Of a DNA stretch of 64,000 nt, positions 18,963 through 28,419 are shown in pieces. Position 1 is the first letter of the stretch, and every line of letters starts with the position of its first letter. A program made the translations under genes and the position numbers. The notes below the pieces were generated by a model. It saw nothing but the letters and a program-made list of their open reading frames with translations, ran no database searches and was not told the DNA's origin. The DNA lies in the NCBI GenBank assembly GCA_041396045.1, contig JAWKZI010000008.1, positions 1 through 64,000 on the forward strand. Direction: 5' to 3'. The stretch comes from SHZI01 sp041396045 (GTDB lineage Bacteria > Pseudomonadota > Gammaproteobacteria > Steroidobacterales > GCA-2729495).

Positions 18963-20270
18963 TCAGGGCGCTGTCCCCAGCCGGCCGTAGTCGTCTTCCA
19001 CCCACTGGCCGAGCATCAGCAACCGCCGCTCGGTGTGGGGACGACCGATCAACTGCAGGCCAATCGGCAATGCGGGCCGCTGCGCCGTTGGTTGACTCAG
19101 ACCGGCAGGCACGGACAGCGCGCACAGGTCGAGATAGTTCACCGCCCGGGTAAAGCGATTGAAAGGCAGCACATCTTCGTCGACATCAGCCACGGGAATA
19201 GCCGGCATCGGCACTGTCGGCGTCAACACTGCATCAACACCGGCGAGCACCGACAGCACTTGCGCACAGGCCGCCTGCCGGTCGCTGAGCACCAATGCGT
19301 GGTCCGCCGGTTGCACATCACGACCACGCAAATAACGCTTCAGAACAGCGGGATCCATCCAGTCCGGATGAGCCGTGATCCGGTCGCCGTGCGCGCGCCA
19401 TCCTTCAGCCGCCATCAGTTCACCATTTCTGGCAACCAGATTGCTAAAAGTGCTGCCCAGGGAGATCTCCTGAAATTCGGCGCCGCGCTCGCGAAACATC
19501 GCCACAGCACGCGACAGTGCGACCAGCACTGCGGGATCGCAATCCGCCAGTTCGGCATCCGGCAACAGGCCGATGCGGACCGGTGAGTCGGATGTCGCGC
19601 CCGCCTGCCCACCCGCCTGGCCGGCCGCCTGGCCCGCCAGCGCGGTGTACAACAACCCGGTGTCGGTCACGCTGGTGGCCAGCGTACCGACCGTATCCAG
19701 ACTGGGCGCCAGCGGCACGATCCCATCGAGTGCAATCTGACCGTGCGTAGTCTTCAGGCCCACAAGGCCACAGATGGCGGCCGGAATACGCACCGAGCCG
19801 CCGGTGTCGGTGCCAATGGCCATCGGTACCAGGCCGGCAGCGACAGCCACCGCTGACCCGCTGGAAGAGCCGCCCGGCACACGATGGAGATCGGGATCCC
19901 AGGGGTTCCACGGCGTGCCGAAGATCGCATTGGTTCCCCAACTGCCAAAGGCCAGCTCCTGCATCCGCACCTTGCCGACGATGATCATGCCGGCCGCACG
20001 CAACTGCCGGACGATCGTCGCATCCTGCGTGGGCAGTCGATCGGCATACAACCGTGACCCGGCTGTCGTTGGCAGCCCGGCCATATCGATGTTGTCCTTC
20101 AGCGCGATCGGTACGCCGTGCAATGAACCGACCACGGCGCCCGGCAATTTGCGTTCCAATGCAAGCCTGTAAGCCGTTTCACGAGCCTGATCGGCCAGGA
20201 CCAGCTCAAAAGCACCCAGCTTCTGATCCTTCGCCGCGATCCGCCCAAGCAACGACTCAACGTCAGTCAT
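18963..20270 (-). CDS. Amidase signature family enzyme
   Basis: The 435-residue enzyme has the Ser-cisSer-Lys triad: Lys in ALKDN, the serine-rich GGSSSGS, and the nucleophile in GTDTGGSVRIPA. These enzymes hydrolyse amides, and the family includes GatA. No gatB or gatC is nearby, so a general amidase is more likely than a tRNA amidotransferase subunit. I start at ATG 20270 (MTDVES); the longer frame reads into def, whose stop it overlaps by 8 bases. A GQAAGQAGGQAG low-complexity linker lies around the middle. Confidence 0.88.
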   Translation of the reverse strand: MTDVESLLGRIAAKDQKLGAFELVLADQARETAYRLALERKLPGAVVGSLHGVPIALKDNIDMAGLPTTAGSRLYADRLPTQDATIVRQLRAAGMIIVGKVRMQELAFGSWGTNAIFGTPWNPWDPDLHRVPGGSSSGSAVAVAAGLVPMAIGTDTGGSVRIPAAICGLVGLKTTHGQIALDGIVPLAPSLDTVGTLATSVTDTGLLYTALAGQAAGQAGGQAGATSDSPVRIGLLPDAELADCDPAVLVALSRAVAMFRERGAEFQEISLGSTFSNLVARNGELMAAEGWRAHGDRITAHPDWMDPAVLKRYLRGRDVQPADHALVLSDRQAACAQVLSVLAGVDAVLTPTVPMPAIPVADVDEDVLPFNRFTRAVNYLDLCALSVPAGLSQPTAQRPALPIGLQLIGRPHTERRLLMLGQWVEDDYGRLGTAP

Positions 20271-20794
20271 CACCAACCATGTCCGGAAACAGCACGTCGG
20301 TGAAGCCAAACCGGGTGAAATCCCGGATTCGCATCGGGTACAGCACCCCGATCAGGTGATCGCATTCATGCTGAACGACACGTGCGTGGAAGCCATCAAC
20401 CTCGCGATCAATGGCCGTGCCGAACTGGTCGTAACCCCGATAACGGATGTGCGCCCAGCGCGGCACCATGCCGCGCAAGCCGGGCACGGACAGGCAACCT
20501 TCCCAGTCCTCGACCTCGGCGGAGTCCAGAGCCTCGATGCGCGGATTGACCAACACGGTGCGCGGCACCGCGGGCGCATCCGGGTAGCGCTCGTTATGCT
20601 CAAAACCGAATATCACCACAGCCAGGCTGACGCCAATTTGCGGCGCGGCCAGTCCCGCACCGTCGGCTGCCACTATGGTGTCGGTCAGATCATTGATCAG
20701 CGCATGCAGCTCCGGTGTATTGAACTGCTCTACCGGCCGGGCTGCCGAAAGGGAGTCGTGGATCGCCCATCTTGAGGATTTCGCGCACCGCCAT
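20263..20794 (-). pseudogene. def: Peptide deformylase, one frameshift near the 5' end
   Basis: Deformylase removes the formyl group from nascent N-termini. Motif 1 (GAGLAAPQIG), motif 2 (EGCLSVPG) and motif 3 (HECDHLIGVLYP) are all present in one frame. The first 14 residues (MAVREILKMGDPRL) are in another frame. They join correctly to SAARPVEQFNTPEL if one base is removed at the AAAGGG run (20748-20753). With every catalytic motif intact, a sequencing indel is the simplest explanation. It overlaps the amidase start by 8 bases. Confidence 0.85.
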
Positions 20795-20878
20795 GAGCGG
20801 AATTCTGGACGAGTCACGACCGGTCGTCGACCGCAGTGAAGCGCTAGACTGGTCCTCCACAGATTCGGAGTCGGCACA

Positions 20879-21385
20879 ATGAAGGGAATTCATGTTGCGC
20901 TAGCTGTCGCTGTTGGCGTGCTGGTCGCCAGTGTTGCCATCGGTGCCGACAGGGGTTGCCCGGATCCCCATGCCCGGGATTTCAATTTCTGGATCGGTTA
21001 CTGGAGCGTCACCAACGCCGACGGCTCCCTCGCCGGCCACAATCAGATAGAGCCCATTCTGGATGGCTGCGTGTTACAGGAAACGTGGGCCGGTGTGTCG
21101 GGCAGTGCCGGCACCAGCCTGAATTTTTATGACACCAGCCGCCGGGAATGGCGCCAGTTCTGGGTATGGCGCGAGGGTACTACCCTGGAACTGGCTGGCA
21201 GGCTGGTCGACGGCGCGATGATCCTGCAAGGCGATTCACTGGAAGACGGCAAGCCGGTGCGCAATCGTATTACCTGGACCGACCCGCCAGGCGACACCGT
21301 GCGCCAGCTCTGGGAGTTGTCGCGGGACGGCGGGAAAACGTGGAACACACTGTTCGACGGGACATACCGGCCCGCCAGACCCTGA
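20879..21385 (+). CDS. Exported DUF1579-like protein
   Basis: This 168-residue protein has a signal peptide (about residues 1-22) followed by ARDFNFWIGYWSVTNADGS and repeated W/F-rich strands (EWRQFWVWREGT, GKTWNTLFDGTY). The FDFWxGxW-type opening recalls the DUF1579-like beta-barrel proteins. Function unknown. It is divergent from def and converges with the PAP2 gene. Confidence 0.6.
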   Translation: MKGIHVALAVAVGVLVASVAIGADRGCPDPHARDFNFWIGYWSVTNADGSLAGHNQIEPILDGCVLQETWAGVSGSAGTSLNFYDTSRREWRQFWVWREGTTLELAGRLVDGAMILQGDSLEDGKPVRNRITWTDPPGDTVRQLWELSRDGGKTWNTLFDGTYRPARP

Positions 21386-21391
21386 GCACTG

Positions 21392-22204
21392 CTAGCTGAC
21401 GGCGGTACCGCGATCCGTACTGGCACTGGCCAGGGATTCGTCGCGCGTCGACCACACCTCACCGCGGTAGCCAAGCGCGAAGATCGCCAGGCAGCAGTAC
21501 CACACCAGAGCTGCGCTCCAGACGTCGTGCGACAGGAAATGGGCGCCTCGGGCTTCCTGCGCAAAGGCGAACAGGCCGCCCAGCAGCAGTGCGGCAGCCA
21601 GTGCCCACCGAGCCGCCCGACGGTGCCGGAACAAGAAGAGGAAATACAGCGAGAAGAGCGCGAACCCGGACGAGGAGTGGCCGCCAGGAAAGCAATGCCC
21701 CCGGGGTAGCTCGTCGGGCCGGTCGCTGAAGAGGCTGACGTAGGGCCGATCACCGCCGAACTCCGTCAGTGACCAGGGGCAATCCACATTGGTGGTCTGC
21801 TTCAGCACACCAACCAGTCCGGCGCCTGCGGCGACCGAAAGGACTATAAAGCCGGCCGGACGTCGCCAGCGCCGGAGCCCCTCAATTGCAAAGCTCAGAA
21901 CCCAGAGCAGTAGCAGCATGCCGCCCAGCAGCCGAACGACCAGGCCGCCGCTGGAATGCACTAGATCTTTTGCCCACCACTCGCCGGATCCTGACCCGAT
22001 GAATTGCCCGGTGGCAGCATTGAAAGCCCAGGCCCTGGCCAGAAATTCATCCAGTCCCGTGGTTGCAAAAACGACGGCGAAGGTGCCAAACAGCACGGCG
22101 GGCCAAAGGGCGTGGTTTCGCCAGAATCGGCGGTCAAGTTTCGTCAATGTGGGCGTCCACGGTGATTTTGCGCTCAAGCGGCACCTGTATCCCTGGGCAG
22201 GCAT
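21392..22204 (-). CDS. PAP2-family membrane phosphatase
   Basis: A 270-residue membrane protein of about six hydrophobic helices. The PAP2 phosphatase signature is present in relaxed form: KQTTNVDCPW, the FPGGHSSSG core and RGAHFLSHDVWSA. Such enzymes dephosphorylate isoprenyl or lipid A phosphates at the periplasmic face. Next to a lipid A modification cluster, an LpxE/LpxT-like role is possible; this is inference from position. The start is uncertain: the first 20 residues look unconserved. Confidence 0.75.
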   Translation of the reverse strand: MPAQGYRCRLSAKSPWTPTLTKLDRRFWRNHALWPAVLFGTFAVVFATTGLDEFLARAWAFNAATGQFIGSGSGEWWAKDLVHSSGGLVVRLLGGMLLLLWVLSFAIEGLRRWRRPAGFIVLSVAAGAGLVGVLKQTTNVDCPWSLTEFGGDRPYVSLFSDRPDELPRGHCFPGGHSSSGFALFSLYFLFLFRHRRAARWALAAALLLGGLFAFAQEARGAHFLSHDVWSAALVWYCCLAIFALGYRGEVWSTRDESLASASTDRGTAVS

Positions 22205-22354
22205 TGGCGAAATAGCCGGAAAGTGGGACGCTTGGGTGCGCCAGAATCAATCCCGTGGCAGCGCTTTCAGGCTACAAGCCGGGCGGCCAGCCGGTTGATT
22301 CGGCAGGCCACTACGTCCAACCCATCGACAGTTCAGAATCTGCAGATATCGCCC

Positions 22355-22978
22355 GTGACCGAACACGCCAGCAGTGAGGCAGCCGATCTGGTACAGCGCA
22401 TGCTGGCCGGGGACGAGCGTGCCTTTACGGCCTTCTTCGACGACTATTTCCCGCGCGTGTACCGCTTTGCGCTGCCGAGGCTCAACAGCGACAGCAACGC
22501 CGCAACTGAAGTCGTCCAGGCCACACTGGTAAAGGCCATGCGCAACCTGGCGCATTTCAGAGGCGACGCGTCGCTCTTCACCTGGGTCTGCCAGATTTGC
22601 CGCAATGAGGTTGTGGATTACCTGCGCCGGGAGGGGCGCCACGCCAGAAATGTGGTGTTGATGGAGGACAGCCCGGAAGTCCGGGCAGCGGTCGACGCAA
22701 TCGCCGGCCCCGAACTGAATGAACCGATACACCAGTACAGCCAGCAGGAGGTTCGCAATCTGGTGCGGGTCGTGCTGGATCGACTGCCACCCCGTTATGG
22801 CGACGCGCTGGAGATGAAGTACGTAGAAGGCCGCTCGGTAGACGAAATTGGCCAGGAACTGGGTATCGGTACAACTGCAGCGCAGTCGTTGCTGGCGCGC
22901 GCCCGGATCGCCTTCAGGGACGCCGTCGAAACCGTGTTTGGCGCTGCCGCCCAGGATGTCATGGCGACCTTTCGCTAA
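22355..22978 (+). CDS. ECF-type RNA polymerase sigma factor
   Basis: About 207 residues with sigma region 2 (DDYFPRVYRFALPRL ... FTWVCQICRNEVVDYLRR) and region 4 (LPPRYGDALEMKYVEGRSVDEIGQELGI, a helix-turn-helix). It lacks regions 1 and 3, as extracytoplasmic-function sigma factors do. The start is taken at GTG 22355; earlier codons in frame look non-coding and no clear ribosome site is visible. A fecR-like gene starts 20 bases after it and a TonB receptor follows, so this is probably a cell-surface signalling sigma factor. Confidence 0.88.
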   Translation: MTEHASSEAADLVQRMLAGDERAFTAFFDDYFPRVYRFALPRLNSDSNAATEVVQATLVKAMRNLAHFRGDASLFTWVCQICRNEVVDYLRREGRHARNVVLMEDSPEVRAAVDAIAGPELNEPIHQYSQQEVRNLVRVVLDRLPPRYGDALEMKYVEGRSVDEIGQELGIGTTAAQSLLARARIAFRDAVETVFGAAAQDVMATFR

Positions 22979-22998
22979 ATGCAGCGGGATGGGGAGCA

Positions 22999-24114
22999 AT
23001 GAACATGAACAAACCAGATAAACCAGCAAAGGATCAGGAACTGCGAGCCGGCGAAGAGCAGGCCATGGAGGTACTGCTGCGCGAGATGGATCCGCGGTCG
23101 GAGCCGTCGGACCAGGCTCGACTGCAGGTCAGACAGGCCGTGTTTGCTGAATGGCAGGCGGCTGTAAAGCGCGCGTCGCCTGCTGTTGCGCCAGTTCAGC
23201 GCTCCACCCGACCGAGAGCCCGATCGTTCTGGTGGCCTGCTTTTGCCGTCGCCGCCAGCGTATTGGTCGCCGTTATTGTCGTGGGCGTCGTCCAGTGGCA
23301 ATCGACCACGACACCGGCAACCGTCGCCAAAGTAGTCCGGCTCAGTGGCGCGGTTGAAGTTGAAAACGCCTCGGGCTGGCAACCGGCCACGATGGGCCAG
23401 GTGCTGGCAACGGGCCAGGAACTGGTCACAGGGTCGGAGGGCAAAGCCGCATTGTCGTTGCGGCAGGGTGTCACCGTGCGCCTGGACAACAACACCCGGA
23501 TTACCGTGGCGGACACCCATCACATTGTTGTAGCCCGCGGCGCCGTCTATCTGGACTCGGGCCATCCTGATTCGGGAGCGAACCCGGCCAGCGGTACCAG
23601 CGACCTGCACATCGACACTGTCTATGGCAGCACCCGGCACCTGGGTACCCAGTACGAAGTCGCGGTAAGCGCCGACCGCATGCTGGTGAGTGTGCGCGAA
23701 GGCAAGGTGGCCGTGTCGCGACTCGTGGCAGATTCATCTGACAAAGCTGTGTTTGTGGCCGACAGTGGCGAACAGCTATCCGTTGATGAAGTGGGCTCAG
23801 TAGAGCGCAGCATTATCGACCGGCGTGATCCTCGCTGGAACTGGATTGCCGATATCACCCCGCCGTTTGCGATAGAGAGTCGGCGACTGTCGGATTTTCT
23901 GGTGTGGGTCTGTCGGGAAACCGGCCGGGATCTGGTCTATTCCTCCCAACGCACGGCAGATCTTGCCAATGACATCGTGCTCCGCGGATCCGTTGCCGGC
24001 ATGTCGCCTGATGAGGCCCTGACAGCCGTCATGGCCACTACCAATCTGAGCTACACCGACGAGAACGGTCGACTCGTCATCCGCCCACTGGCCAAACACG
24101 CCGCCACCCGTTAG
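22999..24114 (+). CDS. FecR-like anti-sigma factor with C-terminal STN-like segment
   Basis: The 371-residue protein has a cytoplasmic N-terminus (about 70 residues) for sigma binding, one membrane helix (WWPAFAVAASVLVAVIVVG, about residues 74-95), and a periplasmic FecR domain (VRLSGAVEVENASGWQPA ... YGSTRHLGTQYEVAV ... VREGKVAV). The last 75 residues (FAIESRRLSDFLVWVCRETG ... MSPDEALTAVMATTNLSY ... LVIRP) read as a secretin/TonB short N-terminal (STN) fold, normally found on the receptor. The ribosome site GGGGAG is about 8 bases before the ATG. Confidence 0.85.
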   Translation: MNMNKPDKPAKDQELRAGEEQAMEVLLREMDPRSEPSDQARLQVRQAVFAEWQAAVKRASPAVAPVQRSTRPRARSFWWPAFAVAASVLVAVIVVGVVQWQSTTTPATVAKVVRLSGAVEVENASGWQPATMGQVLATGQELVTGSEGKAALSLRQGVTVRLDNNTRITVADTHHIVVARGAVYLDSGHPDSGANPASGTSDLHIDTVYGSTRHLGTQYEVAVSADRMLVSVREGKVAVSRLVADSSDKAVFVADSGEQLSVDEVGSVERSIIDRRDPRWNWIADITPPFAIESRRLSDFLVWVCRETGRDLVYSSQRTADLANDIVLRGSVAGMSPDEALTAVMATTNLSYTDENGRLVIRPLAKHAATR

Positions 24115-24206
24115 CGCTGCAATGCTCAGGCCAGGAAGAGAGTCCGAAGCCCTGCCCACGCCAGTAGCGCACTCCCGGCCTCGCTTGCTGCTATGGTTGG
24201 CCGCGC

Positions 24207-26522
24207 ATGCAGTCATTCCTGTTGTCACGGCATCTGCGCCATTGGCTTTTCGTGCTGCTCGCAGGTGCCGCACTGTCAGCGCATGGCGCCAGCAATTATG
24301 CCGGGCGGCCACTACGCGCCATTCTCGCCGAACTTCAGGGTCCGGACCTGACGCTGATCTACAACGATCAGCTTGTATCGGGTTCGATGATTGTGCAGAG
24401 CGAACCACAGTCCAGTGGCCGACTGCCGGTACTGCGGGAAATACTCGCACCGCACGGACTCAAGCTGCGTCAGATCGGGCCGCAGGCCTGGGTCATCGTT
24501 GCGACCTCGTCAGACTCGCAGGCCGCTGCACCTCCCGGCCAGGCGGCAGCAGCGCTTCCGGCCCGCGGGCTGGACGAAGTGGTGGTAACAACCAGCCAGT
24601 ACCGGCTGGCACAGAAGAATCCGCAACCGCAGACCTTCATTACCCAGGCCAATCTCCGCAGTCTGCCGAAGCTTGCCGACGAACCCTTGCGGGCGGTTCA
24701 TCGATTGCCTGGCGCCGCCAGCAACGGCCTCTCCGGCCTGGCGTACATGCGGGGTGGCGACGGCCGGGAAACCGGACTCCTGCTGGACGGAATGCCGTTA
24801 ATTGAGCCATTCCACATGAAGGAGTTCCTGGGTCCCGTCAGCGTGCTCGACGCCCAGATCGTCGACGGGCTTGATGTGTATGCCGGCGGCTTCCCGGCTG
24901 ACTACGGCGGCCGGATGAGCGCGATTGTCGATGCCGAATCCATCTCCCCGCCAACCGACAATCCCTATGGCCTCGGGCTTTCCCTGTTCCACACGTCCGC
25001 GCTGGCCACTGGCACATTTGCCGATGATCGTGGCCGGTTCGTCGCTTCCGCACGCCGGAGCAACCTGGCCGACGTGATCGATATCGCCGGAAGCAACCTT
25101 GGAGAGCCACGCTATCTGGACACCTTTCTCAAAGCCGGGTATGCGCTGGACGATGCCACGATGCTGACAGCACATTTTCTGTTCGCTCGCGACCGTATCG
25201 AGCTGAACAATTCAAAGAAAACCGAGTTTGCGGAAACTGCGGACCAGAATGCGTACCTGTGGATAACGGCTGAACACAACTGGTCCGCCAATGTAGCGGG
25301 TCATGCCCTGCTGGGCTGGTCGAGCGTCGACAACGATCGCACGGGATCAGTGCAGGATCCGGGCAGCAGAACCGGCGATGTCGAGGATCATCGCTACACC
25401 CGCAGCTCCCTGATGAAACTCAGCCTCGACTTCGGCAACGACGCCATCCAGTGGCGAGTGGGAATCAATGCTGCCTGGTTGCAGGCGCGATACAACTATC
25501 AAAGCGCACTGACAACAGACGCTGGCTACCCCTTCCCGAACAGCGCTCCAACATCAACGATGCGTGAGGCCCGGTTGGAACCTGAAGGAACCGATATCGG
25601 AATGTTCGTTGCCAGCCGATGGCAACTCGCCGAGAACCTGACCGGCGAGTTCGGCCTGCGTTGGGACAATCAGACTTACGACAGTGCCGGCGGTGCGAAG
25701 CAACTCAGCCCGCGGGTCAATCTGCTCTACGACCTGTCTGATCAGACCCGATTACGGGTCAGCTGGGGCCGATTTTTCCAGGATCAGGGCATCAACGAGC
25801 TCCAGGTGGAAGACGGCATCGATCACTACTTCGCGGCACAGCGTGCCGATCATCTGATCCTGAGTCTGGAGCATACCTGGGCCGACCGGATCTCGACGCG
25901 CATCGAGGCCTACTACAAGGACTACGAAACACTGATGCCACGTTTCGAGAATCTGTTCGATCCGCTGGTCCTTCTGCCTGAGTTGCAAAGCTACAGGATC
26001 GAGGTAAACCCGGGTACGGGAGTCGTGCGCGGCGTAGAAATTCTGATTCAGGATCGCGCTGACCAACCCTGGGGCTGGTGGCTGAGCTATACCTGGTCCC
26101 GCGCCGAGGAAAAAGTCGACGATAGCTACGTGGCCCGTAGCTGGGACCAGCGGCATGCGTTCAATGGCGGCGTCCGCTGGACCGATGGTCCGTGGGAGCT
26201 GTCACTTGCGGGCACCTGGCACACCGGCTGGCCAACCACCCCGGTGCGACTCGATGTCGCCGGCGATGCCGTGATCGGTGAGCGCAACTCCATTCACTTC
26301 GGGGATTTCCGTTCGCTGGACCTGAGGGCGGCCTATACCTTCGACCTGGGCTCCAGCGAACTGCTGACCTTTGTGGAACTCACCAACATGCTGGGGTTCA
26401 AGAATCCTTGTTGTGCTGAGTATTCCGTGACGGACGATGGCGACGGCACACCGGTACTGCGGGAGGACATCGACTACTGGCCGCGTTTCGTACCGAACCT
26501 GGGCGTCTACTGGCGCTTCTGA
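24207..26522 (+). CDS. TonB-dependent receptor with N-terminal STN signalling domain
   Basis: A 771-residue outer-membrane receptor: signal peptide (residues 1-28), an STN domain (about 30-100, with GRPLRAILAEL and REILAPHGLKLRQ), a TonB-box-like LDEVVVTTSQ, a plug (RAVHRLPGAASNGLSG, MRGGDGRETGLLLDGMPL, GGFPADYGGRMSAIV) and a beta-barrel ending in VYWRF. The STN domain is the part that signals through FecR to an ECF sigma factor. The substrate is not evident. The next gene, eptA, starts 16 bases after its stop. Confidence 0.87.
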   Translation: MQSFLLSRHLRHWLFVLLAGAALSAHGASNYAGRPLRAILAELQGPDLTLIYNDQLVSGSMIVQSEPQSSGRLPVLREILAPHGLKLRQIGPQAWVIVATSSDSQAAAPPGQAAAALPARGLDEVVVTTSQYRLAQKNPQPQTFITQANLRSLPKLADEPLRAVHRLPGAASNGLSGLAYMRGGDGRETGLLLDGMPLIEPFHMKEFLGPVSVLDAQIVDGLDVYAGGFPADYGGRMSAIVDAESISPPTDNPYGLGLSLFHTSALATGTFADDRGRFVASARRSNLADVIDIAGSNLGEPRYLDTFLKAGYALDDATMLTAHFLFARDRIELNNSKKTEFAETADQNAYLWITAEHNWSANVAGHALLGWSSVDNDRTGSVQDPGSRTGDVEDHRYTRSSLMKLSLDFGNDAIQWRVGINAAWLQARYNYQSALTTDAGYPFPNSAPTSTMREARLEPEGTDIGMFVASRWQLAENLTGEFGLRWDNQTYDSAGGAKQLSPRVNLLYDLSDQTRLRVSWGRFFQDQGINELQVEDGIDHYFAAQRADHLILSLEHTWADRISTRIEAYYKDYETLMPRFENLFDPLVLLPELQSYRIEVNPGTGVVRGVEILIQDRADQPWGWWLSYTWSRAEEKVDDSYVARSWDQRHAFNGGVRWTDGPWELSLAGTWHTGWPTTPVRLDVAGDAVIGERNSIHFGDFRSLDLRAAYTFDLGSSELLTFVELTNMLGFKNPCCAEYSVTDDGDGTPVLREDIDYWPRFVPNLGVYWRF

Positions 26523-26538
26523 TCCTGGTTCAGAACCC

Positions 26539-28419
26539 ATGAGCACCCGACTCTCCCGACTGGCCACCCGCTGGCGTCCGACCTTGAGTACCGAGTCGGT
26601 CATTCTGCTGGCCTCACTGGCCTTTGCGGCAGCCTACAACCACGCTCTCTGGAAACTGCTGTTTGGCACAGCAGATTTTCGTGAATGGCACCAGCTACTG
26701 CTGTTCACGGCACTGTTTCTCGTGGTGGTGTGCATCCAGTTCGCCGGCCTGGCGCTGTTACTCACCCGGCGGACGGTCAGGCCAGTGCTGGCCGTCCTGT
26801 TTGTCTGTACCGCCTTCGCCAGTTTCTACATGGATCGCTACTCGATTTTCCTCGACCAGGAGATGCTGCGAAATGTACTGGATACCGACCCAAGCGAGGC
26901 GAGCGAACTGCTGACGATCCACCTGGTTCCTCATCTGCTGGCCTACGCGGTGTTGCCGGTTCTGCTGCTGGCCTGGATTCGAGTGGCTGCCCGGCCGTTG
27001 CGGCGATCAGTACTGATGCGCCTGGGCACCGTTGCCGCTGCATTGCTGATCGCCGTCGTGGCGTTGTTTGCACAGTATCAGGATGCCTCGTCGCTGATCC
27101 GCAGCCATCGGGAAGCCCGCCACCTGGTGACACCGACCAACTATCTGGTCTCGCTGTACAAGATAGGTCGCAACGAACTGTCAAATCCTGCGGGACCGCC
27201 CATAGCAATTGCCAACGACGCTCACCGGGTCATTCCCGCCAGCGCCGAGCGGAAGCCGGTGCTGCTCGTACTGGCAATCGGCGAGACGGTTCGTTCGGCA
27301 AACTTCGGTCTCAGCGGCTATAGCCGGCAAACCACGCCGAAATTGAGCCAGCTGGATCTGCTGGTTTATCCCCGGGTTGAAGCCTGCGGAACGAGTACCG
27401 AAGTTTCTCTGCCGTGCATGTTTTCCGCGATTGGTCGCCGCAACTACGATGCAGACGAAATCAAGCATGAACAGTCCGTGTTGCAGGTCCTCAATCGGGT
27501 CGGTTACCACGTGGTCTGGATCGACAACCAGTCGGGCTGCAAGGGCGTTTGCGCCGGCCTTCCTGAAGTCCGCATTCCCGGTAATGCGGACCCGGATTTA
27601 TGTGACGGCGAACGTTGCCTGGACGGCATTCTGGAATCGCGCCTTGCCGCTGCCGTCGACGAGAACCAGGGCGATCTCGTCGTTGTACTGCATATGCACG
27701 GCAATCATGGTCCCGCGTACTGGCGGCGATATCCATCCGAGTACCGCAAGTTTGTTCCCGACTGCGTCCACCTGGAGTTAAGTGAATGTTCCAGCACGGA
27801 AATCGTCAATGCCTACGACAACGCCATTCTGTACACCGATCATGTGCTGGCAAATGTGATCGGGTATCTGAAGTCGCGTACCGACCGCGACCCGGCGCTG
27901 CTGTATGTCTCCGACCACGGCGAATCGCTGGGCGAATCGGGGTTCTATCTGCATGGCTTGCCGTGGAGCATCGCCCCGGAAGTGCAACGCCAGGTGCCCA
28001 TGTTCATCTGGCTGTCGAAAAGCCTCGAGCGCGACTCGAAACTGGATCAGCAGTGCCTGAAACAGGGAACCAGTGCAGAATTGTCCCATGACAACCTGTT
28101 CCACTCGATCCTTGGCCTGCTGCAGGTCAACACGTCGCAACGCGATCCGTCGCTGGATATTTTCGCCGATTGTCGAAGCAATGCAGCGCAGGGCGATCAC
28201 TCGCTGGTGCACGACAATCACGCTGGTGCTTATCTGGCTGCCAGCCGGCACTCCACTGGCATGGTCAGCAACAACGGCTCCGGCAATGACGACGGCAACG
28301 GCCCCGGTAACGACTCCGGCAAAAGACGCGGCGCCACCCTGGCAAATCGATCCGGCGCGTATCGCCTGGACCAGTATCCGGCTGGAGGCCCGGAAGCTGT
28401 TTTTGTCGGCAACGACTGA
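26539..28419 (+). CDS. eptA: Lipid A phosphoethanolamine transferase
   Basis: EptA transfers phosphoethanolamine from phosphatidylethanolamine to lipid A phosphates in the periplasm, reducing negative charge and giving polymyxin tolerance. Five N-terminal membrane segments are followed by a sulfatase-fold domain: AIGETVRSANFGLSGYSR, the nucleophile Thr in GTSTEVSLPCMFS, the HGNHGPAYWRRYP block and SDHGESLGE with the zinc ligands. A normal EptA would end near DIFADCRS (about residue 547). This frame runs on for about 80 low-complexity residues that overlap the next gene by 239 bases, so the true stop may have been lost to an indel. I start at ATG 26539. Confidence 0.9.
   Translation: MSTRLSRLATRWRPTLSTESVILLASLAFAAAYNHALWKLLFGTADFREWHQLLLFTALFLVVVCIQFAGLALLLTRRTVRPVLAVLFVCTAFASFYMDRYSIFLDQEMLRNVLDTDPSEASELLTIHLVPHLLAYAVLPVLLLAWIRVAARPLRRSVLMRLGTVAAALLIAVVALFAQYQDASSLIRSHREARHLVTPTNYLVSLYKIGRNELSNPAGPPIAIANDAHRVIPASAERKPVLLVLAIGETVRSANFGLSGYSRQTTPKLSQLDLLVYPRVEACGTSTEVSLPCMFSAIGRRNYDADEIKHEQSVLQVLNRVGYHVVWIDNQSGCKGVCAGLPEVRIPGNADPDLCDGERCLDGILESRLAAAVDENQGDLVVVLHMHGNHGPAYWRRYPSEYRKFVPDCVHLELSECSSTEIVNAYDNAILYTDHVLANVIGYLKSRTDRDPALLYVSDHGESLGESGFYLHGLPWSIAPEVQRQVPMFIWLSKSLERDSKLDQQCLKQGTSAELSHDNLFHSILGLLQVNTSQRDPSLDIFADCRSNAAQGDHSLVHDNHAGAYLAASRHSTGMVSNNGSGNDDGNGPGNDSGKRRGATLANRSGAYRLDQYPAGGPEAVFVGND

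Noticed and set aside
18963..20270. Calling the amidase GatA
   Set aside because: The catalytic motifs are shared by the whole family and no gatB or gatC lies nearby.
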